Origin: Shimia sp039969785
GTDB taxonomy: Bacteria > Pseudomonadota > Alphaproteobacteria > Rhodobacterales > Rhodobacteraceae
DNA: 64,000 bases
Assembly (NCBI RefSeq): GCF_039969785.1
Contig: NZ_JBDVNC010000048.1
Location: 62,001 to 126,000 of the forward strand
Direction of reading: 5' to 3'
The position numbers and the translations under genes are program-made. How positions within the stretch are numbered: the stretch's first letter is position 1; the number at the start of each line of letters is the position of its first letter. This document shows, in pieces, positions 42,362-50,179 of this stretch. Below the pieces are notes generated by a model. The model was not told where the DNA came from. It searched no databases and saw only the letters and a program-made list of their open reading frames with translations.

Positions 42362-42672
42362 ATACTCTCACCGATCTGGTCGCCACTATTTCCGCGCGCG
42401 CAAACGCCGACCCCGAGTCCAGCTGGACGGCAAAGCTTCTTGCCAAAGGTCCCGAGAAGTGCGCCGAAAAATTTGGCGAAGAAGCGGTTGAGGCCATTAT
42501 CGAAGCGGTCAAAGGCGACCGTGAAAAACTGACCAGCGAGGCCGCCGACGTGCTGTTCCATTTGTTGGTAATGCTGCAGTCACGCGATGTCGCCTTTGAC
42601 GACGTCCTCGCTGAACTGGCCCGGCGTCAGGGTGTCAGCGGTCTGGTTGAAAAAGCTGCGCGTGACGCCTGA
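42358..42672 (+). CDS. hisE: Phosphoribosyl-ATP pyrophosphatase
   Basis: The 104-residue all-helical MazG-like protein hydrolyses PR-ATP to PR-AMP. The signature WTAKLLAKGPEKCAEKFGEEAVEAIIEAV and SEAADVLFHLLVML carry the Mg2+-binding glutamates and aspartate. It is translationally coupled to hisF by an ATGA overlap. It is a separate HisE, not fused to HisI. Confidence 0.95.
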   Translation: MNTLTDLVATISARANADPESSWTAKLLAKGPEKCAEKFGEEAVEAIIEAVKGDREKLTSEAADVLFHLLVMLQSRDVAFDDVLAELARRQGVSGLVEKAARDA

Positions 42673-42747
42673 TACCCCTCTTTTTAATATGTTTCAGACC
42701 GGTATAGTGCCTGAAATCACCCCGCTGCCCGCCCCGGAGGTCTGACA

Positions 42748-43290
42748 TTGTTGCGTGTGTTATTGTTTTTGTTTGCTGCAATTGGTCTTGTGGCCTGTTC
42801 GGTGCCCGAAGAGGCCAAACAACGCGACGTTGTTGGTCTGACGCGCACAATTGCCGCTTTAGGCCCTGACATCGATCCCGAAGAAGCCAGCCGTGCGGCG
42901 CGCATCGCTTATGACTATCCGCTACAACTGCGCAAAGAGTATGGCGTCACTGATTCCGCCCTGATCCACAACACCAAGGTCAACCAAGGCTATCGCCCGC
43001 GCGGACTATGCTGGCACTGGGCGGATGATCTTGAGGCACGATTGCGGCAAGAGAATTTCCAGACCCTGCAATTGCATCGCGCCATTGCCAATTCCGACAA
43101 TTTGCTGATCGAACACAGCACAGTCATTGTCAGCGCAATTGGCGACACAATGTTTGAAGGTGTCGTGCTCGATCCGTGGCGGTACGGCGGCTATTTATTC
43201 TGGGCGCCCACATTGGAAGACACGCGGTACAGATGGATTAACCGCGTCGAAGTATTTGAAAACAAACGTAAACGCGCCGAGGCACGCTAA
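42748..43290 (+). CDS. Lipoprotein of unknown function
   Basis: The 180-residue protein begins at a TTG after CGGAGG. Its signal segment ends LVAC (Cys17), a lipobox. The soluble part contains LCWHWADDLEARL, HSTVIVSA and GVVLDPWRYGG, an order of Cys, His and Asp residues that resembles a papain-like cysteine protease or transglutaminase fold, but this is only a suggestion. It follows hisE by 75 bases. A short dyad (TTTCAG-N13-CTGAAA at 42692-42716) precedes it. Confidence 0.65.
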   Translation: MLRVLLFLFAAIGLVACSVPEEAKQRDVVGLTRTIAALGPDIDPEEASRAARIAYDYPLQLRKEYGVTDSALIHNTKVNQGYRPRGLCWHWADDLEARLRQENFQTLQLHRAIANSDNLLIEHSTVIVSAIGDTMFEGVVLDPWRYGGYLFWAPTLEDTRYRWINRVEVFENKRKRAEAR

Positions 43291-43297
43291 CACCCCG

Positions 43298-43765
43298 TTA
43301 CAGTTTTGACGAGATTACACCGGTCGCGAAGCCACCCATACGCAATTCGCCAAACAGCCGTTGATACTCGATCTTGGGACACCGGTTCATGATCACGTCA
43401 ACGCCCCGCGCTTCAGCCTGCGCCGCCGCTTCGTGATGTTCAACTCCGATCTGCATCCAGATGGTTTTCAGCTCGTCAAATTGCGCCAGCGCCGTTTCGA
43501 CAATTGGTGGCACCGCCTCTGATCGTCGAAATATATCAACCATGTCGACCGGCTCGGTAATGTCACTCAGATCACCAACCACCGTCTCGCCAAACAACTG
43601 TTTGCCCACGTGAACCGGATTGACCGGAATAACGCGATATCCCTTTAGCCCCAGATAACGCGCCACGTAATAGCTGGGTCGCACCGGATTCATGGAAACA
43701 CCCACAACCGCAACCACTTTGGAACGGCGCAGAATTGTTGTCAGGAAATCATCTGAATATGTCAT
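43298..43765 (-). CDS. CoA-binding domain protein
   Basis: The 155-residue Rossmann-fold protein has KVVAVVGVSMNPVRPSYYVARYL (nucleotide loop) and the closing NRCPKIEYQRL typical of the CoA_binding_2 family (YccU-like). These bind CoA or acyl-CoA; the physiological role is not settled. It is convergent with the lipoprotein gene, 7 bases apart. Confidence 0.87.
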   Translation of the reverse strand: MTYSDDFLTTILRRSKVVAVVGVSMNPVRPSYYVARYLGLKGYRVIPVNPVHVGKQLFGETVVGDLSDITEPVDMVDIFRRSEAVPPIVETALAQFDELKTIWMQIGVEHHEAAAQAEARGVDVIMNRCPKIEYQRLFGELRMGGFATGVISSKL

Positions 43766-43793
43766 GTCCCTACGCTACCCCACAGTCCGACAA

Positions 43794-43823
43794 GAAAAAA
43801 GCGCCCAAGAGAGCCTTGGGCGC
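43794..43823 (-). terminator. Intrinsic terminator for the zinc-ribbon gene
   Basis: Read on the minus strand, a 9-bp stem (GCGCCCAAG with CTTGGGCGC) and a 5-base loop are followed by six Ts (43795-43800). It ends leftward transcription from the zinc-ribbon/rlmB unit. Confidence 0.88.
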
Positions 43824-43967
43824 CAGGTACGGAACGAGGGACAGTGAAACAGAACACGGGAGTTCCACCTCCGCGTCTGTGCTATAGATATAGGGTCGGA
43901 TTTGATCGTTAAAAGAGTTTGTAAACAGAATGTGAACATCCAGTTTACCCCCGCAAGCAAAAGACGT

Positions 43968-44237
43968 TCAGTCAAAAATATCTTCAACCACGTCAAAGAT
44001 TTCCTCAAACCAGCCCTTGCGGCGAGATTTTCGCTTTTTCTTCTTTTGTTTAGCAGGTTTGCGCGTCTTTCCTGATCCAGCACCACCACCCGTGGACGCG
44101 GCATGCGGAGCATGGGCAACAGGCATCTGTTTGAGATCATGCAATGGCGCGCCACAGGATGCACAAGCCAGTTCATGACGCGTTTGCCCCCTCAGCACCA
44201 ACGCGGCCCGCGTGCCGCAATAACAACAAGTGGCGAT
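43968..44237 (-). CDS. Zinc-ribbon protein with an apparent ATC start
   Basis: The frame encodes two cysteine pairs, TCCYCGTRAALVLRGQTRH and CASCGAPLHD, followed by a flexible Gly/Lys-rich part (KQKKKKRKSRRKG) and an acidic end (EEIFDVVEDIFD). A treble-clef/zinc-ribbon fold needs both pairs, but the first canonical start (TTG at 44201) falls after the first pair. In the place where an ATG would be expected (ATC-GCC-ACT-TGT, 44237) the codon is ATC. Upstream the frame closes at a TAA about ten codons earlier without ATG, GTG or TTG. Either ATC initiates or the gene is start-damaged. Role unknown; possibly nucleic-acid binding given the basic stretch. Confidence 0.6.
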   Translation of the reverse strand: MATCCYCGTRAALVLRGQTRHELACASCGAPLHDLKQMPVAHAPHAASTGGGAGSGKTRKPAKQKKKKRKSRRKGWFEEIFDVVEDIFD

Positions 44238-44353
44238 TTTAGATGCGTGCGGTATCGGTCTGCTCCGGCGGTTTTACGTGTTTCAATCCATGTAGGGCGC
44301 CAATGGCCCTTTTGGGAGCCTTCGGCAGCAATATTTTAGAATAGGAAACGCCG

Positions 44354-45133
44354 TTAGCGCGGCAAAGATGCATAAAGTGCCACCGCAGCGGCGTTAGACA
44401 CGTTAAGCGAACCAAATGCACCAGCGAAATCGATCTTGACCAGATGATCCACAGTTTCCTTGGTTTTCTGGCGCAGCCCCGGCCCTTCGGCGCCCAGCAC
44501 CAGCGCAACCGCATGGGTCCGCCGCCCTTCGACCACCTGTTCAATGGTCTGTTCCGCCTCGCCGTCCAGTCCCAGCACAAGATATCCCATGCCCTGAAGC
44601 GCCACGATGGTGTCCGCAAGATTACGTTCGCGCAGATACGGCTGACGCTCCAACGCGCCGCTGGCGGTTTTGGCCAGCGCGCCTGTTTCTGGCGCAGAAT
44701 TATGACGTGTGCCAATCACCGCTTGCGCGCCAAACACTTCGGCCGAGCGCAGAATCGCCCCCACGTTATGCGGGTCTGTCACCCGGTCCAGCAACAACAG
44801 GCGCGGCGGGCGTTCGCCATCGCCCAGTGCCCGGTCCGCCAAAGCGCCCCAGTTCAAAGGTTTAACCTCAAGTGCCGCCCCCTGATGCACCGATTGCGCA
44901 TCAATCGGCACATCAAACTTGCGCGGTTCAACAACTTCAGGGGTCAGACCAGAAAACTCAATCGCTTCGACCAGCTTGTCAGAGGCGTTTTTAGTCACCA
45001 CCAGACGCAGTTTTTCGCGGGTAGGATTGTTCAATGCATCCCGCACGGCATGCAGACCAAACAACCACAAAGTTTCCGCAGCCGCCTTGCGTTTCATCTG
45101 CTCTTTTTCGACGACCCATTTGGGTTTTTTCAT
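44354..45133 (-). CDS. rlmB: 23S rRNA 2'-O-methyltransferase, SpoU family (RlmB-like)
   Basis: The 259-residue protein has a substrate-binding N-terminal domain (WLFGLHAVRDALNN) and the SPOUT knot motifs LLLLDRVTDPHNVGAILRSAEVFG, LVLGAEGPGLR and GSLNVSNAAAVALY. RlmB methylates G2251 of 23S rRNA; assignment to this exact site is by family. AGAGGGATC precedes the ATG at 45133. It is upstream of the zinc-ribbon gene on the same strand and divergent from tRNA-Tyr. Confidence 0.92.
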   Translation of the reverse strand: MKKPKWVVEKEQMKRKAAAETLWLFGLHAVRDALNNPTREKLRLVVTKNASDKLVEAIEFSGLTPEVVEPRKFDVPIDAQSVHQGAALEVKPLNWGALADRALGDGERPPRLLLLDRVTDPHNVGAILRSAEVFGAQAVIGTRHNSAPETGALAKTASGALERQPYLRERNLADTIVALQGMGYLVLGLDGEAEQTIEQVVEGRRTHAVALVLGAEGPGLRQKTKETVDHLVKIDFAGAFGSLNVSNAAAVALYASLPR

Positions 45134-45270
45134 GGCCTGATCCCTCTGGAATAGCGTGGCGTTACCAATGCGCCGGAGAAGCGGAGGGCGCAAGGGATTT
45201 TCTTGTTGACGCCCCCTACACATCGCAGTAATCAGCCCCACACATCAAGGTTGCAAGACCTTGGGAAAGT

Positions 45271-45354
45271 GGGCGACAGGCCGCAAGGTGTGGCAGGGGA
45301 CTGTAACTCCCTCGCGGAGACGCACGCCTGGTTCGATTCCAGGGTCGCCCACCA
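45271..45354 (+). tRNA. tRNA-Tyr (anticodon GTA), CCA encoded
   Basis: Acceptor GGGCGAC pairs with GTCGCCC, followed by discriminator A and CCA (45352-45354). The anticodon loop CTGTAAC gives GTA (45303-45305). A long variable arm (GCG-GAGA-CGC) marks a class II tRNA, as in bacterial tRNA-Tyr, and the T arm is CCTGG-TTCGATT-CCAGG. Confidence 0.96.
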
Positions 45355-45789
45355 CTTTCCTCTATAAATCAACAAACCCAAGACCGCAGCGCCCCGCAGT
45401 AAAGCAAACCGGCTTTATGAGTCTCAATGGGTTACAAGCAACGTATCCCGCAGTTTCATAAACTGTGACTCGTTGCCGCCGACCCAAATATTGGGCTAAC
45501 GCCCCCCTAGGCCGCAGGCCAAACCCAACACACAAAGACGAATATCCATCTCGCCCCCCTGCCCCCATGGTCGATCATAAACTCATCTTCATCGCGCAAA
45601 GCCTTTGATTGTCGGGCATTCGGAAAGGGGTAGCTGTGATTGTCCAAATTGGCCCGGCTCTTCATTTGGCGCATCCTCACTCGCTTGGCTTGGCTGGCCT
45701 TTGCAACACAGATGGCGCCGACCTTGACCTGACACAGGGTAGCAATGTTTAAAGAGCACCTAAATGAAACGGTATGAAGTGGTCATTTC
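45355..45789. other. Intergenic region with no clear gene
   Basis: No reading frame with a ribosome binding site and plausible product is visible in these 435 bases. Small dyads occur, for example CAGTTT-CAT-AAACTG at 45451-45465 and GGGC-TAAC-GCCC near 45493-45504. None is followed by a T-run. The right end should hold the promoter of the LysR gene at 45790. Confidence 0.4.
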
Positions 45790-46617
45790 ATGAATGATAA
45801 GATCGACAATTGGGAAGATTTGCGGCTCTTCATTTCTGTGGCACAGGAAGGCGGGCTTTCCCCCGCAGCCAGAGCAACAGGGCGCAGTGCCGCCACATTG
45901 GGACGGCGCATGCTGGCGTTGGAACGCCGGATGCAGAAAGACCTGTTTGTCCGACATGACCGCGGCTACGAACTGACAAGCCACGGGCGCAAGCTCTTGG
46001 GCGAGTTGAAAGAAATTGAGGCCCACATCATCCGCGCGACATCGCCGGGCACTGAACAAGTGACGCGATTGGTAAAGGTATCCGCTGGCACCTGGACAAC
46101 TTTGGCGCTCATCAGACGCCTCAATGAAATTGCAGGTATGCCACCCGATGCCCGGCTTCGGTTTATTTCTGTCGAGAATATTCTGGATATCCCACGTCGT
46201 GAGGTCGTGATCGGGATTCGCAACAAACGACCGGTCGAACGAGGTCTGGCAGGCAGAAAACTCTCACGCGTGGAATTCGCGCCTTATGCAACCACGCCCA
46301 ACGCCAACCGCTGGATCAAAGTGTTGGCCGACACACCCTCTGGCCGCTGGCTTGAAAAATCGATTGGCAACGATGCGGTGTGCGAGGTCAATTCACCGCG
46401 AAACGGGCTCGACCTTGCGCTGGCTGGCGACGGGATTGCCTTGCTGCCAACTTTTATCGGCGACGCCGAAAGCGCATTGAATCGCGTCGGGTCGACCATT
46501 CCTGAGTTATCTCACGACCGTTGGATCGTATTTCATCAGGATGATCGACATCTTCCCGAGGTGCGGCGCGCGATTGACCGCATATGCAATGTTCTTAAGA
46601 ACGGCACCGCGCCTTAA
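45790..46617 (+). CDS. LysR-family transcriptional regulator
   Basis: The 275-residue protein has a LysR N-terminal helix-turn-helix (LRLFISVAQEGGLSPAARATGRSAATLGRRMLALE, with the ETS-like variant ATLGRR) and a divergent C-terminal sensing domain (NGLDLALAGDGIALLPTFIGD). It is shorter than typical LysR proteins by about 25 residues. Its target is unclear: no divergent metabolic gene is adjacent, only tRNA-Tyr. It overlaps the convergent EcsC gene by four bases. Confidence 0.83.
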   Translation: MNDKIDNWEDLRLFISVAQEGGLSPAARATGRSAATLGRRMLALERRMQKDLFVRHDRGYELTSHGRKLLGELKEIEAHIIRATSPGTEQVTRLVKVSAGTWTTLALIRRLNEIAGMPPDARLRFISVENILDIPRREVVIGIRNKRPVERGLAGRKLSRVEFAPYATTPNANRWIKVLADTPSGRWLEKSIGNDAVCEVNSPRNGLDLALAGDGIALLPTFIGDAESALNRVGSTIPELSHDRWIVFHQDDRHLPEVRRAIDRICNVLKNGTAP

Positions 46618-47390
46618 GCCGCGCGAAACGGTTTCATCTGGTCCAACATACGTGCAACCAGCTGATCGTGATCCAGATCGGCGTCTATCGCCAATCGGCG
46701 CAGACCAAAATGCACATGTGCGATTTCCTGATAATAGCTGGTATAGGCATAGTTCGTCGCCGCGCCCGCAACAGCGCCTAAAATAGGAACGGCCTGCGCC
46801 GCAAGCTTCTGACCCAAAACAATCGACAGGCGCGGCGCGACCCGCGCAATCAGCGCCTGCATCGCTCCGCCGGTCAGCGCCAGCCGGGTGCTGACAAACG
46901 CCAGATCGGCGCCATCATCTTTGGCCAGCGGCCCCGCAGCCGCAAACACACGCACACAGTCAAACTGTACGTTTTCCGCTTGTGGATCAAAGCCTTGTCT
47001 CTGAGCTTCATCCTGAATAGCACGCAAAAGGATGGTGGTTGTCACCGGCAATTCCGCCAACGCTCCGGGCAATCCGCCAGCGCCACCTGCGGCACCCAAT
47101 GCGGTCGCTATGGCGGTGTTCAGCCATGATTGCTGCTCTCCGACCAGCTTGCGCGACCCTTGTGCGGCGCGCATCGCTTGCGTCAACGCCAGCTCGGTTG
47201 TGCCGTCCAGCTTGTCACGTATCTGCACCGGCAGCCGCTCTAACAACCCCTCGGCTTGTCCGCCCAGCAGGTTAAGCACATCGATACCCAGCCCGCCTGC
47301 ATTGCGATATCGCGTCGTCAGCCGTGCCAGCTCTGCCTCGGGGTCCAGATCGGCGACGTGATGAATGGTAATCGGATCAATCTCTGTCAT
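46614..47390 (-). CDS. EcsC family protein
   Basis: The 258-residue protein matches EcsC: central WLNTAIATALGAAGGAGGLPGALAELPVTTTILLRAIQDEAQRQGFDP and GAVAGAATNYAYTSYYQEIAHVHFGLRRL are the typical phrases. It has short hydrophobic hairpins rather than full membrane spans, so it may be membrane-associated. In Bacillus EcsC accompanies an ABC transporter, which is not present here. The ends of this gene and the LysR gene overlap tail to tail. Confidence 0.85.
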   Translation of the reverse strand: MTEIDPITIHHVADLDPEAELARLTTRYRNAGGLGIDVLNLLGGQAEGLLERLPVQIRDKLDGTTELALTQAMRAAQGSRKLVGEQQSWLNTAIATALGAAGGAGGLPGALAELPVTTTILLRAIQDEAQRQGFDPQAENVQFDCVRVFAAAGPLAKDDGADLAFVSTRLALTGGAMQALIARVAPRLSIVLGQKLAAQAVPILGAVAGAATNYAYTSYYQEIAHVHFGLRRLAIDADLDHDQLVARMLDQMKPFRAA

Positions 47391-47421
47391 AGGCTAAACA
47401 TTGGCAGCGATCGGCCCGGGT

Positions 47422-47925
47422 TCAAGCCCCCGCGCCCGAATCGGCAAAGGACCGCACATCACCTTTGACCTGTGCCCACGCATCATCGACCAGATTATAC
47501 CCCAATACGCGCGCCGGGTTTGTCGGCGGCGGCATCGTCACGCCTTGCAAAGGTTCAAACCCAAACCGGCTGTAATAAGGCGCATCGCCCACCAACATAA
47601 CCCGCGCCCAATTCAGCTTTTGCGCACGGTCCAGACTTTCAGCGATCAACAATCCGCCCACGCCCTCGCCCTGATGGGTCGGGTGCACCGCCACAGGCCC
47701 CAGCAACAAACAGGCATGTGATCCCACATACACCGGCCAAAACCGGATGGCCCCGGCCAGAATGTCCTGCTCATCACGCGCCACCAGCGACAGATCCGCC
47801 ACCGCGTTCACGCCGTCCCGCAGGCGATAAGAACTCAGCGCCTCACGCCCAGGCGCAAAGCACAGGTCGAAAAGCGCTTCGACTTCCCACCAGTCCTGAT
47901 CTGTTTCCTGTGCAAGCTTCAACAC
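47422..47925 (-). CDS. GNAT family N-acetyltransferase
   Basis: The 167-residue protein shows the acetyl-CoA-binding GNAT motif LLLGPVAVHPTHQGEGVGGLLI and the later LVGDAPYYSRFGFEPL, as in YhbS-type acetyltransferases. The acceptor is unknown. The TTG at 47925 follows AGGGCAGG. It lies downstream-facing beside the EcsC gene (31 bases) and is divergent from the flavin reductase gene. Confidence 0.85.
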   Translation of the reverse strand: MLKLAQETDQDWWEVEALFDLCFAPGREALSSYRLRDGVNAVADLSLVARDEQDILAGAIRFWPVYVGSHACLLLGPVAVHPTHQGEGVGGLLIAESLDRAQKLNWARVMLVGDAPYYSRFGFEPLQGVTMPPPTNPARVLGYNLVDDAWAQVKGDVRSFADSGAGA

Positions 47926-48013
47926 CTGCCCTGCACCTCTTGTGGTCTTTTTGCTGTGGCGCAGGCCCTAGCATGGCGTTACCTCTTGGGCAAACCATAA
48001 GGACGCGCGTTTC

Positions 48014-48619
48014 ATGTTCTACCAACCCAAAGATGGCCACGGCTTGCCCCACAATCCGTTTAATGCCCTGATCACCCCGCGCCCAATCGCATGGGTTTCA
48101 ACACGCGACGCGGATGGGGTCAGAAATCTTGCACCCTATTCGTTCTTTAACGGCACTGCCTACGTGCCGCCTCAGGTCATGTTTGCCTCAACCGGGACCA
48201 AGCCGGATCAGAGCGAAGGCAAAGATTCTCTGTCCAACATTCGCGCCACTAACGTGTTCTGCATAAATATTGTGCAGGAAAGCATGCGCGATGCGATGAA
48301 TGTCTCAACCACCGGCTTTGACAAGGACGTTGATGAATTCCAGCGCGCCGGTCTGACCGCTGCAGCTTGCAAAACCATCGATTGCCCGCGCCTTGACGGT
48401 GCCCCCGCCAGTCTGGAATGTCGTCTGACCGGTATCGTGCCGCTGCTTGGGGAAAACAACTTTATGATCATGGGCGAGGTCTCGGGCATTCACTTGCGTG
48501 ACAATTGCATTGTGGACGGTATTTTCGATGTCACCACATTCCGCCCTCTGGCCCGTCTGGGCTATCGGGACTACTCTGTTGTCGACAATACGTTCACGCT
48601 GCAACGCCCGGATGACTGA
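48014..48619 (+). CDS. Flavin reductase-like FMN-binding protein
   Basis: The 201-residue split-barrel protein has the family pattern: NPFNALITPRPIAWVSTRDADGVRNLAPYSFFNG near the start and ATNVFCINIV. These proteins reduce or bind FMN and often serve as oxygenase partners. It could in principle supply an oxygenase, but none is nearby, and this longer subgroup has no firm role. The stop overlaps the next start (TGATG). Confidence 0.85.
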   Translation: MFYQPKDGHGLPHNPFNALITPRPIAWVSTRDADGVRNLAPYSFFNGTAYVPPQVMFASTGTKPDQSEGKDSLSNIRATNVFCINIVQESMRDAMNVSTTGFDKDVDEFQRAGLTAAACKTIDCPRLDGAPASLECRLTGIVPLLGENNFMIMGEVSGIHLRDNCIVDGIFDVTTFRPLARLGYRDYSVVDNTFTLQRPDD

Positions 48620-49257
48620 TGCCTCTGCCCGCCCCTGACCAATTGCACCCGATACTGTTGCCGGACGGTACGCCGCACAAAGGCACCGTGCATCTGTTAG
48701 CAGCAATCTCGCATCCCCGGTTCCAAATCGGCGCGCACAGCTATGCCTCGGATTTTGGGGATCCCAAAGATTGGGCGACCCATCTGGCCCCTTATCTGTT
48801 CGAATTTTCACAGGAAACGTTGCGCATCGGCAAATTCTGCCAGATCGCGCACGGGGTTCGGTTTATCACCGCCTCCGCAAATCACGCCACTGATGGGCTG
48901 TCATGCTATCCCTTCGCGATATTCGACCCGGATCAGCGCACCGGTTATCAGCCGGACACCCGCGATACCGTCATTGGCCACGATGTGTGGCTGGGGTATG
49001 GCGCGTTAGTCCTGCCGGGTGCCAAAATCGGGCATGGCGCGATCATTGGTGCCGGCGCTGTGGTGCGTGGCACCATACCTGATTACGCAATTGTCACCGG
49101 AAATCCCGGCGTTGTGGCAAAGTATCGCTTTGATCCCGAAACCATCGCGCACCTGTTGGAACTGGCATGGTGGGACTGGCCGACGGACCTTATCCAGACC
49201 GCGATCCCTGCGATCATGAAAGGCGACATCGCCGCGTTGCAGGCACTGCGCCCCTAG
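48619..49257 (+). CDS. Hexapeptide-repeat (CatB/Vat-like) acetyltransferase
   Basis: The 212-residue protein has left-handed beta-helix repeats (IGKFCQIAHGVRFI, TVIGHDVWLGYGALVLPGAKIGHGAIIGAGAVV) and the family motif ASANHATDGLSCYPF with the catalytic-type histidine. The closing PDYAIVTGNPGVVAKYRF is typical of xenobiotic or streptogramin-type acetyltransferases. Many chromosomal members have no known resistance role. It is coupled to the flavin reductase gene and overlaps the convergent AEC gene by four bases. Confidence 0.85.
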   Translation: MPLPAPDQLHPILLPDGTPHKGTVHLLAAISHPRFQIGAHSYASDFGDPKDWATHLAPYLFEFSQETLRIGKFCQIAHGVRFITASANHATDGLSCYPFAIFDPDQRTGYQPDTRDTVIGHDVWLGYGALVLPGAKIGHGAIIGAGAVVRGTIPDYAIVTGNPGVVAKYRFDPETIAHLLELAWWDWPTDLIQTAIPAIMKGDIAALQALRP

Positions 49258-50165
49258 AACATCATCGCCGCAACCGCGATCCACACCGGCAGCGTTACCG
49301 ACGCCAACAATGTGGTCTGCGCCACCAACGTAGCCGACAACACCCGGTCCGCCCCAAACCCCGCCGCCAGCACATGCGCGCCTGACGCAGTCGGCAGCGC
49401 GGCCCAGATCACCACAACCACCGCCACAGCACCGGGCAATCCCAGCGCAAGCGACACACCCACTGCCACCAACGGTGTCACAATCAGCTTGCTTGCGCAG
49501 ATCACCCCGCTGAACCGATCCAGCCGCGCCAACGCGCCCCAGTTCATCGTGGCCCCCACAGAAATCAACGCAATAGGAATGGCCGCCTCGGCCAGCATAC
49601 GCAGCGGTGCCAACACAGGTGCCGGTATCTGCCAGTCTGACAGCCCCACGGCCACTCCGCTCAATGACGCCAAAAGAAACGGGTTCAGCGCCACTTTGCG
49701 CAAGGTCGCCCAAACGCCCATGCTGCCGCCGCGCGACAGGACAGCCACCGCAATGGCGTTACTCATTGGCACGGCCATACCGATGCACACCGCCATCAAC
49801 GCCGGATCAGCCAGTTCTGTCACGCCAACCGCAACGAACGCCAATGCCGAGTTGAACCGCCATGCGGTTTGCCACGCCCCTGCAAAATCCAGAAACCGCT
49901 CGGGGCCATAGCGCCGCGCGCGCCACGCCACAATCAACCCCACGGCCAACAGCCCCCAGACCACGGGTGCAATGGTGACAATCGCGGTTGGGCGGATTTC
50001 CCGGGTGGAAGCGGCCACAAACAAAAGCGCAGGGAACAAGATCTCAAAGTTGAGCTTGTCCAGCCCCTGCCACGCATTTTGGGACAACCGCCCCCTGATC
50101 AGACCGCCCAGCCCGACGAGCAGGAAGGACGGGGTCAGCCCGATCAGGATGGCGACAAAGGTCAT
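49254..50165 (-). CDS. AEC family transporter (auxin efflux carrier-like)
   Basis: The 303-residue protein has ten membrane segments in two halves. Phrases such as WRFNSALAFVAVGVTELADPALMAVCIGMAVPMSNAIAV and SVGATMNWGALARLDRFSGVICASKLIVTPLVA are typical of AEC permeases, which move malonate, malate or similar organic acids. Substrate is unknown. It lies just downstream of the SulP gene (15 bases), probably cotranscribed. Confidence 0.86.
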   Translation of the reverse strand: MTFVAILIGLTPSFLLVGLGGLIRGRLSQNAWQGLDKLNFEILFPALLFVAASTREIRPTAIVTIAPVVWGLLAVGLIVAWRARRYGPERFLDFAGAWQTAWRFNSALAFVAVGVTELADPALMAVCIGMAVPMSNAIAVAVLSRGGSMGVWATLRKVALNPFLLASLSGVAVGLSDWQIPAPVLAPLRMLAEAAIPIALISVGATMNWGALARLDRFSGVICASKLIVTPLVAVGVSLALGLPGAVAVVVVIWAALPTASGAHVLAAGFGADRVLSATLVAQTTLLASVTLPVWIAVAAMMF

Positions 50166-50179
50166 TCGCGAATGTGTAG

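Noticed and set aside
44239..44715. 158-codon minus-strand frame overlapping rlmB
   Set aside because: Out-of-frame reading of rlmB continuing into the spacer; Trp/Arg-rich, no motif.
48619..49257. Acquired antibiotic-resistance gene (Vat/CatB)
   Set aside because: The motifs fit the xenobiotic acetyltransferase group, but chromosomal relatives are common and there is no mobile context; a resistance role is not supported.
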